A stretch of 5,712 nucleotides of DNA. Origin: Propionibacteriaceae bacterium UBA4569. Its GTDB lineage: Bacteria > Actinomycetota > Actinomycetes > Propionibacteriales > Propionibacteriaceae. Where the stretch lies: NCBI GenBank assembly GCA_002387005.1, contig DGKN01000052.1:379-6090 (forward strand), written 5' to 3'. Below are positions 1 through 5,511 of the stretch, one piece after another (positions within the stretch are counted from its first letter, which is position 1; each line of letters begins with the position of its first letter). Below the pieces are notes generated by a model that did no database searches, was not told the origin of the DNA, and saw only the letters and a program-made list of their open reading frames with translations. The position numbers and the translations under genes were made by a program.

Positions 1-1
1 C

Positions 2-1363
2 TTCATCGACAACTCGGCCGGCGTGGACACCTCCGACCACGAGGTCAACATCAAGATCCTGCTGGACGCCGAGGTGGCTGCCGGTCGGCTGACCTCTCGC
101 CAGCGCAATGACCTGTTGCCGCAGATGACCGACGACGTGGCCACTTTGGTGCTGGGCCACAACATCGACCAGAACCTCGCCCTCGCCAATGCCCTGAGCC
201 TGGCCGACCGGATGGCCGGCGTGGACGAGTCGGTGATGGTCGGCCTGGAACAGGACGGTTACCTCGATCGTGAGCTGGAGAAGCTGCCGAGCAGCCAGGC
301 CATGCGCTCCCGGGTGCTGGAGGGCCGCGGACTGACGGCCCCCGAGCTCGCTGTGCTGTTGTCGTGGACAAAGATCTGGCTCTCGGACCAGGTGCTCGCC
401 TCCGATCTGCCGGACGACCCCTACCTGGCCGAACGCCTCGTCCAGTACTTCCCACCGCTGTTGCAGGAGCGCTACCGCGACCAGATGCCGAACCACCGCC
501 TGCACCGCGAGATCATCACCACCGTCGCGGTGAACCGCTTCGTCAACTCCCAGGGCATCGTCGCCTGCCACGAGCTGATGGCGGAGACGAACTCGGAGGC
601 GCCGGAGGTGGTTCGGGCCCAGCTGGCTGCCCGTTCCATCCTCGACGCCGGACGATTCGAGGTGAACACGCGGCGCACGGAGTTGGACGCTGCGCAGCAG
701 ACCTCGCTGCGGGTGCAACTCAGGGTGCTGGTGCAGCGCGTGGCCCGCTGGCTGCTGCACCAGGCGTCCGGCCCGATCGACGTGGCTGCGCTGATCGGCG
801 AGTTCCACGACGACGTCCAGGCACTCGCGGCGGTGCTGCCTGACCTGCTCCCGCCCCGGGCTCGGGGGAACTACGAAGCCCGGCTGGGCGGTCATCAGGC
901 GGCCGGTGTGGAGGAACCCCTGGCCAGCATCGCCGCCGGTGCGGCGTGGTCGTACAACCTGCCCGCGGTCATCGCGATCGCCCAGGGCGCGGGCCGTGAT
1001 CGGGAACTGGTGGCCCGCACCTACTTCCAGCTGGGCGAGCAGCTGGGGCTGGACCGGCTGATGTCGCGGATCGAGGGTCTTCCGCAGGGCAATCGCTGGG
1101 AGGCGCTGGCCCGGGCCGCGATCCGCGACGACCTGCTGGAGACCCAGTCCCAGCTGGCCCAGCGGGCACTGGCAGCGGCACCCGATGCCACCACCGCCGA
1201 GGCCGTGCTGGCGGCATGGGTGGCTGCGACCCCGGGGCTGGACCGCTCGGTCGAGACCCTGTTGAACCTGTTGGCGGACGAGGCGGACCTGGCACGCATC
1301 CAGGTTGGCCTCAGGACTGTGCGCGCTCTCGTGTCGGCACGTCCCAGTTCTGGAAGGATGTGA
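2..1363 (+). CDS. gdh: NAD-dependent glutamate dehydrogenase, large (about 180 kDa) type, C-terminal part (5' end outside window)
   Basis: This is the 3' part of a gene whose frame is already open at base 2; 453 codons are visible before TGA 1361-1363. Large NAD-GDHs oxidatively deaminate glutamate to 2-oxoglutarate and ammonia in the cytoplasm and usually act in glutamate catabolism. The visible protein starts with FIDNSAGVDTSDHEVNIKIL, a segment I recognise as highly conserved in the dehydrogenase domain of this family. The rest is the long helical C-terminal region that distinguishes the roughly 1,600-residue enzymes from the 50-kDa GDHs. The catalytic lysine and most of the Rossmann fold lie upstream and cannot be checked. 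A GTG at 23 is only an internal valine codon, not a start. The frame is intact to the stop, which lies 2 bases before the ATG of the PHP gene, so the two are probably co-transcribed. Family assignment is strong; activity is inferred. Confidence 0.9.
   Translation, partial: FIDNSAGVDTSDHEVNIKILLDAEVAAGRLTSRQRNDLLPQMTDDVATLVLGHNIDQNLALANALSLADRMAGVDESVMVGLEQDGYLDRELEKLPSSQAMRSRVLEGRGLTAPELAVLLSWTKIWLSDQVLASDLPDDPYLAERLVQYFPPLLQERYRDQMPNHRLHREIITTVAVNRFVNSQGIVACHELMAETNSEAPEVVRAQLAARSILDAGRFEVNTRRTELDAAQQTSLRVQLRVLVQRVARWLLHQASGPIDVAALIGEFHDDVQALAAVLPDLLPPRARGNYEARLGGHQAAGVEEPLASIAAGAAWSYNLPAVIAIAQGAGRDRELVARTYFQLGEQLGLDRLMSRIEGLPQGNRWEALARAAIRDDLLETQSQLAQRALAAAPDATTAEAVLAAWVAATPGLDRSVETLLNLLADEADLARIQVGLRTVRALVSARPSSGRM
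1352..1357 (+). promoter_or_regulatory. Ribosome binding site of the PHP gene, inside the end of gdh
   Basis: GGAAGG lies 8 bases upstream of ATG 1366 and within the last codons of gdh. It favours ATG 1366 over the in-frame GTG at 1360, which would be only 2 bases from it, and over any start further upstream in the same frame. The position suggests translational coupling to gdh. Confidence 0.7.
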
Positions 1364-1365
1364 CC

Positions 1366-2217
1366 ATGCGGATCGATCTTCACACCCACTCGGTGGTCAG
1401 CGACGGCACCGATACGCCCACCCGCCTCGTGCTCAAGGCGCTGGAGAACGGGTTGGACGTGATCGGGCTCACCGACCACGACACCTTCGACGGCATCCCG
1501 GAGGCCGTGGAGGCAGGCAAGCGCGTCGGCGTGACCGTGCTGCCCGGCATCGAGATGTCCACCACGGCGGGGGGCAAGTCCGTCCACCTGCTCGGCTACG
1601 GCTGCGACCCCTGGCACCGCCCGCTCATCGAGGAGTTGGCGAAGATCCGGGTTGCGCGCACCGGGCGCCTACAAGCCTTCGCGGACCGAATGACCGAGCT
1701 CGGTATGCCGCTGACCGTCGACGACATCATCACCGCAGCCGGCGCCTCCCCGTCCATCGGCCGCCCGCACGTTGCGGACGCCCTGGTCGCCAAGGGCTAC
1801 GTCGAGCACCGCGACGAGGCCTTCGACAAGTGGCTGCGGGACGACAAGCCCGGCTATGTCCCGCGCTATGCATGCCCGCTGGAGGACGCGATTGACCTGA
1901 TCCACGACGCCAAGGGCATCGCGATCCTCGCGCACCCCTGGGGACGCGGCACCGAGGACGTGCTCGACGCCGTCTACATCGAGCAATTGATCCGGGAGCA
2001 CGAGCTCGAGGGCATCGAGGTGGACCACCCCGACCACACCGCCGACCAGCGCGAGCTTCTGTTCGCAATGGGCGGGCGCCTGGGCCTGATCCGCACCGGC
2101 TCGTCGGACTACCACGGCCTGGGCAAGCGCAACAACCCGCTCGGCGCCTGCCTCACCCGCGACACCGCCTACCGCGAGATGGTCCGTCGCATCCGCCTGC
2201 GCGGCGGCAACGCCTGA
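1366..2217 (+). CDS. PHP-domain metal-dependent phosphoesterase (YciV/RNase AM-like)
   Basis: The protein has 283 residues, close to the usual length of YciV-type proteins. PHP signatures are in order: DLHTHS with H6 and H8, D13, TDHDT with H38, GIE with E63, H74, ILAHP with H190, and SSDYH with D248 and H250. These match the metal-ligand pattern of the fold. Residues of about 85-180 form the inserted helical part, containing GRPHVADALV (132-141) and KPGYVPRY (161-168), both typical of this subfamily. Known members hydrolyse phosphoesters of small nucleotides (3',5'-bisphosphates), and E. coli YciV is a 5'-3' exoribonuclease that trims rRNA 5' ends. Which substrate applies here cannot be read from sequence. 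The frame also stays open upstream to 1216, but homology and the GGAAGG ribosome site place the start at ATG 1366. It lies 2 bases after gdh and is probably the last gene of that unit. The neighbouring trp leader does not imply a role in tryptophan metabolism. Confidence 0.9.
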   Translation: MRIDLHTHSVVSDGTDTPTRLVLKALENGLDVIGLTDHDTFDGIPEAVEAGKRVGVTVLPGIEMSTTAGGKSVHLLGYGCDPWHRPLIEELAKIRVARTGRLQAFADRMTELGMPLTVDDIITAAGASPSIGRPHVADALVAKGYVEHRDEAFDKWLRDDKPGYVPRYACPLEDAIDLIHDAKGIAILAHPWGRGTEDVLDAVYIEQLIREHELEGIEVDHPDHTADQRELLFAMGGRLGLIRTGSSDYHGLGKRNNPLGACLTRDTAYREMVRRIRLRGGNA

Positions 2218-2235
2218 GCCACGGCTGTTTGGCAC

Positions 2236-2275
2236 GCCCCCGTCCCCTGGGGCTCGAGCCCGGGGGACGGCGGGG
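2236..2275 (+). terminator. GC-rich hairpin after the PHP gene, probable terminator
   Basis: GTCCCC (2242-2247) pairs with GGGGAC (2263-2268), enclosing the 12-bp palindrome GGGCTCGAGCCC (2250-2261). Pairing continues outward between the C run before 2242 and the G run after 2268, with a bulge. No T tract follows, as is common for actinobacterial terminators. It begins about 20 bases after the PHP stop codon and lies just before the -10 box of the trpS leader, so it probably insulates trpS from the gdh unit. Confidence 0.55.
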
Positions 2276-2281
2276 GTGCGA

Positions 2282-2287
2282 TAGGCT
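2282..2287 (+). promoter_or_regulatory. Candidate -10 box (TAGGCT) for the trpS leader transcript
   Basis: TAGGCT fits the actinobacterial TANNNT -10 pattern. A transcript starting 6-7 bases downstream would begin at or beside the AUG of the leader peptide (2294). I see no convincing -35 box: the appropriate spacing falls within the GC-rich hairpin. The same hexamer occurs on the opposite strand upstream of the helicase gene (5512-5517). Without mapped transcript ends this remains a prediction. Confidence 0.5.
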
Positions 2288-2293
2288 CGGGCC

Positions 2294-2338
2294 ATGAACT
2301 TCACGCAGAGCTGGTGGCCGTCGTCCGGGCGGCTCTGA
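2294..2338 (+). CDS. trpS leader peptide with tandem Trp codons (MNFTQSWWPSSGRL)
   Basis: This short reading frame of 14 codons plus TGA has two adjacent Trp codons at 2312-2317 (residues 7 and 8). It lies 91 bases upstream of a tryptophanyl-tRNA synthetase gene. Two Trp in 14 residues, placed directly before pairing RNA segments, is the mark of an attenuation leader peptide that senses charged tRNA-Trp by ribosome stalling. No Shine-Dalgarno sequence precedes the ATG, but a -10 box ends 6 bases before it. Leaderless translation, common in actinobacteria, is therefore likely. The stop codon (2336-2338) overlaps segment 2 of the attenuator, so a ribosome that finishes the peptide would block the antiterminator. 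The peptide itself probably has no other function. Confidence 0.8.
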   Translation: MNFTQSWWPSSGRL

Positions 2339-2385
2339 TCTTTGCGAAACACCACACAGGGCTGCCGGTGACGGCGGCCCTTGTG
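2306..2385 (+). promoter_or_regulatory. Ribosome-mediated tryptophan attenuator of trpS
   Basis: Four RNA segments can be read. Segment 1 (CAGAGC, 2306-2311) pairs with GCTCTG (2332-2337) within segment 2. Segment 2 (GGCGGCTCTG, 2328-2337) pairs with segment 3 (CAGGGCTGCC, 2357-2366) over 10 continuous base pairs, two of them G-U, to form the antiterminator. Segment 3 also pairs with segment 4 (2372-2385) as the terminator. The 2:3 and 3:4 pairings exclude each other, as do 1:2 and 2:3. A ribosome stalled on Trp codons 2312-2317 would cover segment 1 and leave segment 2 nearly free, giving read-through. One at the stop codon 2336-2338 would mask segment 2 and permit termination. No T-box consensus is visible, although T-boxes often control trpS in other Gram-positives. 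The pairings are seen directly; the regulation is inferred. Confidence 0.78.
2355..2385 (+). terminator. Attenuator terminator hairpin (3:4)
   Basis: CACAGGGCTGCCG (2355-2367) pairs with CGGCGGCCCTTGTG (2372-2385) around the tetraloop GTGA. It has 13 pairs with one G-U and one bulged T on the 3' side. The following sequence, CATGTCTGG, is only weakly T-rich, so it would be a U-poor terminator of the kind usual in actinobacteria. Action on translation rather than transcription cannot be excluded, but I found no strong pairing with the trpS ribosome site. Confidence 0.7.
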
Positions 2386-2419
2386 CATGTCTGGGGACCG
2401 GTTGGCGCCGGCGCGGAAC

Positions 2420-2424
2420 AGGAG
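2420..2424 (+). promoter_or_regulatory. Ribosome binding site of trpS
   Basis: AGGAG lies 5 bases upstream of ATG 2430. It fixes the trpS start and supports the unusual N-terminal extension of about 45 residues as genuinely translated. It lies 34 bases beyond the attenuator terminator hairpin. Confidence 0.75.
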
Positions 2425-2429
2425 AAACC

Positions 2430-3560
2430 ATGACCGACGTCAACCAGAACGACGTTCTCGAGATCGACGAGCTGTCGGGAGACGACCAGGCCTCGCGGGA
2501 TGCGTCGTTGGACCGCTCGCTGCAGCGCTCGGCCCAGATCGAGGCCGACATTGCCGTCAACCCCGGCAAGTACCGCATCCTCACCGGTGACCGTCCGACC
2601 GGACGGCTGCACATCGGGCACTACTTCGGCTCGCTGAGCAACCGGGTTCGCCTGCAGAACCTGGGCGTGAGCACGATGTTGGTGGTCGCCGACTACCAGG
2701 TGATCTACGACCGCGACGGTGTCGGCCAGCTGCAGGACAATGTGCTGTCCGGCATGGCCGACTACCTGGCCTGCGGCGTGGATCCCGCCCGTTCGACGAT
2801 CTTCACCCACTCGTCGGTGACGGCGCTGAACCAGTTGCTGCTGCCCTTCCTGAGCTTGGTCACGGTGCCGGAGCTCAACCGCAACCCCACCGTCAAGGAC
2901 GAGCTGGAGAACAACCCGGGCCGTCCGATGTCTGGCCTGATGCTCACCTTCCCGGTGCACCAGGCCGCGGACATCCTGTTCTGCAAGGCGAACCTGGTGC
3001 CCGTGGGCAAGGACCAGTTGCCGCACATCGAGATCACCCGCGTCATCGCGCGTCGCTTCGACGAGCGCTACGGCCGCGCGGTGCCCGAGCAGCCGGTCTT
3101 CCCCCAGCCGGACGCGCTGATGAGCCCGGCTCCGTCGATCCTGGGCACCGATGGCACCAAGATGAGCAAGTCCAAGGGCAATGTGATCGAGATCGGCATG
3201 AGCGCCGACGAGACAGCCAAGTTGCTCAAGCGGGCCAAGACTGACTCCGAGCGTCACATCACCTATGACCCGGTGAACCGTCCCGAGGTGAGCAACCTGG
3301 TGTTGCTGGCCGCGCTGGCGACCGGGGGAGACCCCGTCCAGATCGCCGACGAACTGGGCGATGCCGGGGGTGGTGGCCTGAAGAAGCTGGTCACCGAGTC
3401 GATCAACGAGCACTTCGCGCCCATTCGCGAGCGTCGGGCCGAGCTCGCCGCGAATCCGGACCACCTGCGCCAGGTGCTGCGCGAGGGCAACGAGAAGGCC
3501 AATGCGATCGCCGAGCAGACCTTGGACGAGGTTCGCCAGGCGATGCAGATGAAGTACTGA
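2430..3560 (+). CDS. trpS: Tryptophanyl-tRNA synthetase, TrpRS-II / Streptomyces TrpRS1 type
   Basis: This 376-residue cytoplasmic class I synthetase charges tRNA-Trp with tryptophan using ATP. GDRPTG (53-58) is followed by a perfect HIGH motif at 61-64, PVGKDQ at 191-196 and KMSKS at 244-248. The C-terminal anticodon-binding helical part runs from about 275 to 376. The GDRPTGRLHIGHYFGSL block, the ADYQVI segment and the C-terminal APIRERRAE resemble Deinococcus TrpRS II and the auxiliary Streptomyces TrpRS1 rather than the roughly 330-residue Bacillus/E. coli type. Residues 1-45 form an acidic, polar extension without a recognisable domain. The positions equivalent to Gln9 and His43 of Geobacillus TrpRS appear to be Arg55 and Gln90, a pattern expected to weaken indolmycin binding. 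The gene is preceded by a Trp attenuator and stands as its own transcription unit. Whether it is the only trpS of the organism cannot be told here. Confidence 0.95.
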   Translation: MTDVNQNDVLEIDELSGDDQASRDASLDRSLQRSAQIEADIAVNPGKYRILTGDRPTGRLHIGHYFGSLSNRVRLQNLGVSTMLVVADYQVIYDRDGVGQLQDNVLSGMADYLACGVDPARSTIFTHSSVTALNQLLLPFLSLVTVPELNRNPTVKDELENNPGRPMSGLMLTFPVHQAADILFCKANLVPVGKDQLPHIEITRVIARRFDERYGRAVPEQPVFPQPDALMSPAPSILGTDGTKMSKSKGNVIEIGMSADETAKLLKRAKTDSERHITYDPVNRPEVSNLVLLAALATGGDPVQIADELGDAGGGGLKKLVTESINEHFAPIRERRAELAANPDHLRQVLREGNEKANAIAEQTLDEVRQAMQMKY

Positions 3561-3572
3561 GCTTTCGAGAAC

Positions 3573-3624
3573 ACGAACAGGGGTTGGTCTGCACCGCATT
3601 CGGTGCAAACCAACCCCTGTTCGT
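3573..3624. terminator. Long bidirectional terminator between convergent trpS and helicase genes
   Basis: A 16-bp perfect inverted repeat (3573-3588 with 3609-3624) contains CGAACAGGGGTTGGT and its complement. After one C-A mismatch, a further 7 pairs (3590-3596 with 3601-3607) close on the loop CATT. It starts 12 bases after the trpS stop and ends 23 bases before the helicase stop, so it can end both convergent transcripts. T-richness is modest on both sides (TCGTTGGTGCCCTT on the + strand, CGTGTTCTCGAAAG on the - strand). Confidence 0.85.
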
Positions 3625-3647
3625 TGGTGCCCTTGGGATGGGTTCGA

Positions 3648-5399
3648 TCAGCCCTCGGTGGGAGCGCCCGTCTCGGGGGCCTGGGTGGCATCGCCACCCT
3701 CACCGCGGCCACGGCCGCGTCCGCGGGAACGACGACGACGCGGCTTGCGGGCCTCACCGTCAGCCGCGCCCTGGCCGGGAGCAGCGTCCGGGCCGGTGTT
3801 CTGGGCGTTCTCGACGACAGCTGCGCCTTCGGTCAGCACCTCACCATTCTTGGTGCGGCGACGGCTGCGGTTGCTGGTCGCGCGTGGTTCGCGGGGGCGC
3901 TCGGTGCCCTCCTCCTCGCCGTGGTGTGCGTCAACGTGGTGTGCGTCGCCGTGGTGTGCGTGGCCGCCTCGCGAGGCGTGGCTGCCACGGCGCTCACCGC
4001 CACGTCCGTCGCGGTCACGCCCACCGCGGCCACCGCGGTCACGATCACCCCGGCCACCATCGCCATGGTCCCGGGCAGGCCGATCCTTCGGGACCGCACC
4101 GGCCAGACGCCCCTTGGTGCGCTCGGGGATCTGCAGGTCGGCGTACAGGTTCGCCGAGGTCGAGTAGGTCTCGACCGGGTCGTCGAAGCTCAGCTCGAGG
4201 GCCTTGTTGATGGTCTTCCAGCGCACGACGTCCTGCCAGTCGACCAGGGTCACGGCGACGCCCTTGGCGCCGGCGCGGCCGGTGCGTCCGATCCGGTGGA
4301 CGTAGGTCTTCGCGTCCTCGGGGCACTCGTGGTTGATGACATGGCTGACGCCGGTGACGTCGATGCCACGGGCGGCGACGTCGGTGGCCACCAGCACCTT
4401 CAGCTCCCCGGCGCGGAACTTCTTGAGCGCCTTCTCGCGCAGCACCTGCGACAGGTCGCCGTGGATGGCGCCGGCCTCGAAGCCGCGGTCCTCCAACTCG
4501 TCGGCCAGACGCTGGCAGGCGCGCTTGGTCTTGCAGAAGACCATCACCTTGTCGACGCCGTCGGACTGCAGGATGCGGGCGATGATCTCGGGCTTGTCGA
4601 GGTTGTGCGTCTGGTAGACGAACTGGGTCGTGTCCGGGACCGTCGCCTTGGCGTCGTGGCCCTCGGCGCGGACGTTGATGGGCTGGTTCAGGTGCGCACG
4701 GGCCATCGCCACGATCGCCGACGGCATGGTGGCTGAGAACATCAGCATCTGGCGGTCGGCCGGGGCCTTGGCGATCAGCCGCTCGACGTCGGGCAGGAAG
4801 CCGAGGTCGAGCATCTCGTCCGCCTCGTCCAGCACCAGCACCCGCAGCCAGGACAGGTCCAGCGATCCGCGGTCGGCCAGGTCGAGCAGTCGTCCGGGCG
4901 TACCCACGACGATGTCGACGCCCTTGTCGAGTGCCTCCAGCTGGGGCTCGTAGCCCACCCCGCCGTAGACCGTGAGCACGCGGGCCTTGCGGATCGTCGA
5001 GGCGACCTCGAGGTCCTTCGCGACCTGCAGCGCCAGCTCACGGGTGGGGCACATCACGAGCGCCTGCGGCTTGCCGGGGGGCATCGGCAGCTCGTCGTAG
5101 CCCTCGTCGCCCTCCAGCAGCACGCGCTGCAGGATGGAGATGCCGAAGGCCAGCGTCTTGCCGGTTCCGGTGCGGGCCTGGCCGATCAGGTCAGTGCCGA
5201 GCACTGCGATCGGGATGGCGAGGGACTGGATGGGGAAGGGGTGGGTGATGCCGACCTGCTCCAGCGCCTGCTGGATCTCGGGGACGACGCCGAGGTCGTC
5301 CCAGGTGGTCTCGAGCTCCGGGGTGGGCTTGTCGGTCATGACGTCGTCGCCAACCAGGGCCGTCACGGCCTGGTTCTCGACGGTGAAATCGTTGGTCAC
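3648..5399 (-). CDS. DEAD-box ATP-dependent RNA helicase with RG-rich and His-rich tail
   Basis: The 583-residue protein unwinds or remodels RNA duplexes using ATP, in the cytoplasm. Helicase motifs are complete: Q motif (W33, Q58), ARTGTGKT (75-82), PTREL (118-122), GG (146-147), TPGR (167-170), DEAD (191-194), SAT (222-224), VFCKTK (287-292), ATDVAARGID (338-347) and HRIGRTGR (368-375). After about residue 435 comes a disordered, low-complexity tail: RG/RD repeats (441-471), a His cluster (474-493), and two basic stretches near 511-517 and 551-566. Such tails usually add RNA binding, as in RhlE/CsdA-type enzymes. GTG 5399 is chosen because a weak GAGAAAG site lies 9 bases upstream. TTG 5402 is possible, and an in-frame TGA at 5403-5405 excludes anything longer. 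ATG 5339 would also keep the core but has no ribosome site. It could be rhlE or deaD by role; I leave the symbol empty. Confidence 0.93.
   Translation of the reverse strand: MTNDFTVENQAVTALVGDDVMTDKPTPELETTWDDLGVVPEIQQALEQVGITHPFPIQSLAIPIAVLGTDLIGQARTGTGKTLAFGISILQRVLLEGDEGYDELPMPPGKPQALVMCPTRELALQVAKDLEVASTIRKARVLTVYGGVGYEPQLEALDKGVDIVVGTPGRLLDLADRGSLDLSWLRVLVLDEADEMLDLGFLPDVERLIAKAPADRQMLMFSATMPSAIVAMARAHLNQPINVRAEGHDAKATVPDTTQFVYQTHNLDKPEIIARILQSDGVDKVMVFCKTKRACQRLADELEDRGFEAGAIHGDLSQVLREKALKKFRAGELKVLVATDVAARGIDVTGVSHVINHECPEDAKTYVHRIGRTGRAGAKGVAVTLVDWQDVVRWKTINKALELSFDDPVETYSTSANLYADLQIPERTKGRLAGAVPKDRPARDHGDGGRGDRDRGGRGGRDRDGRGGERRGSHASRGGHAHHGDAHHVDAHHGEEEGTERPREPRATSNRSRRRTKNGEVLTEGAAVVENAQNTGPDAAPGQGAADGEARKPRRRRSRGRGRGRGEGGDATQAPETGAPTEG
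3918..3962. repeat. Three tandem 15-bp repeats inside the helicase tail
   Basis: Three consecutive 15-base units, at 3918-3932, 3933-3947 and 3948-3962, share the core CGTGGTGTGCGT and differ only at the first two bases and the last base. On the coding (-) strand they encode HAHHG, DAHHV and DAHHG, which make up the His-rich cluster at residues 480-494. Near-identity at the DNA level suggests recent slippage duplication. Confidence 0.85.
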
Positions 5400-5402
5400 C
5401 AA

Positions 5403-5489
5403 TCAGGGCTTTCTCAAGGGTCCAGTCGTCAGACTGGCGAATGGTCTGCTCGACGAGCGCGACATGGGCCAGCAGCTCGGGCAGGGCAT
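5403..5489 (-). CDS. Possible 28-residue upstream ORF in the helicase leader
   Basis: An ATG at 5489 opens a frame of 28 codons (MPCPSCWPMSRSSSRPFASL and onward) that ends with TGA at 5405-5403, only 3 bases before the GTG start of the helicase gene. It would lie entirely within the predicted 5' leader. A GGGAGAGG sequence lies about 13 bases upstream of the ATG, too far for a good ribosome site. It resembles no family I know. It may be a chance frame; if translated, it would feed ribosomes onto the helicase start. Confidence 0.2.
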   Translation of the reverse strand: MPCPSCWPMSRSSSRPFASLTTGPLRKP

Positions 5490-5511
5490 CGCAAGACGCG
5501 AGGCCTCTCCC

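Noticed and set aside
1216..1365. 50-codon upstream extension of the PHP frame
   Set aside because: It overlaps the conserved gdh reading frame, is Gly/Pro-rich out-of-frame sequence, and homology starts at MRIDLHTHS with a good ribosome site.
1669..2388. 239-codon open frame on the - strand opposite the PHP gene
   Set aside because: It overlaps the conserved C-terminal half of the PHP protein, crosses the terminator hairpin and trp leader, and shows no motif.
2405..2414. GCGCCGGCGC palindrome before the trpS ribosome site
   Set aside because: It is a 10-bp palindrome without a loop in GC-rich DNA, weak as an RNA hairpin and expected by chance at this base composition.
2218..2429. T-box riboswitch upstream of trpS
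   Set aside because: No T-box consensus (AGGGUGGNACCGCG-like) or specifier-loop architecture is visible. The tandem Trp codons and the 2:3/3:4 pairings explain the region better.
2301..3608. 435-codon open frame on the - strand opposite trpS
   Set aside because: It runs antisense to an unmistakable trpS with intact HIGH and KMSKS motifs. The translation is His/Gln/Arg/Val-rich low-complexity typical of antisense frames in high-GC DNA, with no recognisable domain or ribosome site.
3918..3962. CRISPR-like short repeats
   Set aside because: The three 15-bp units are contiguous, have no spacers and remain in frame within the helicase tail.
3603..4736. 377-codon open frame on the + strand opposite the helicase gene
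   Set aside because: It is antisense to complete DEAD-box motifs and begins inside the bidirectional terminator. Its Ala/Thr/Val/Gly-rich composition comes from the opposite-strand codon bias.
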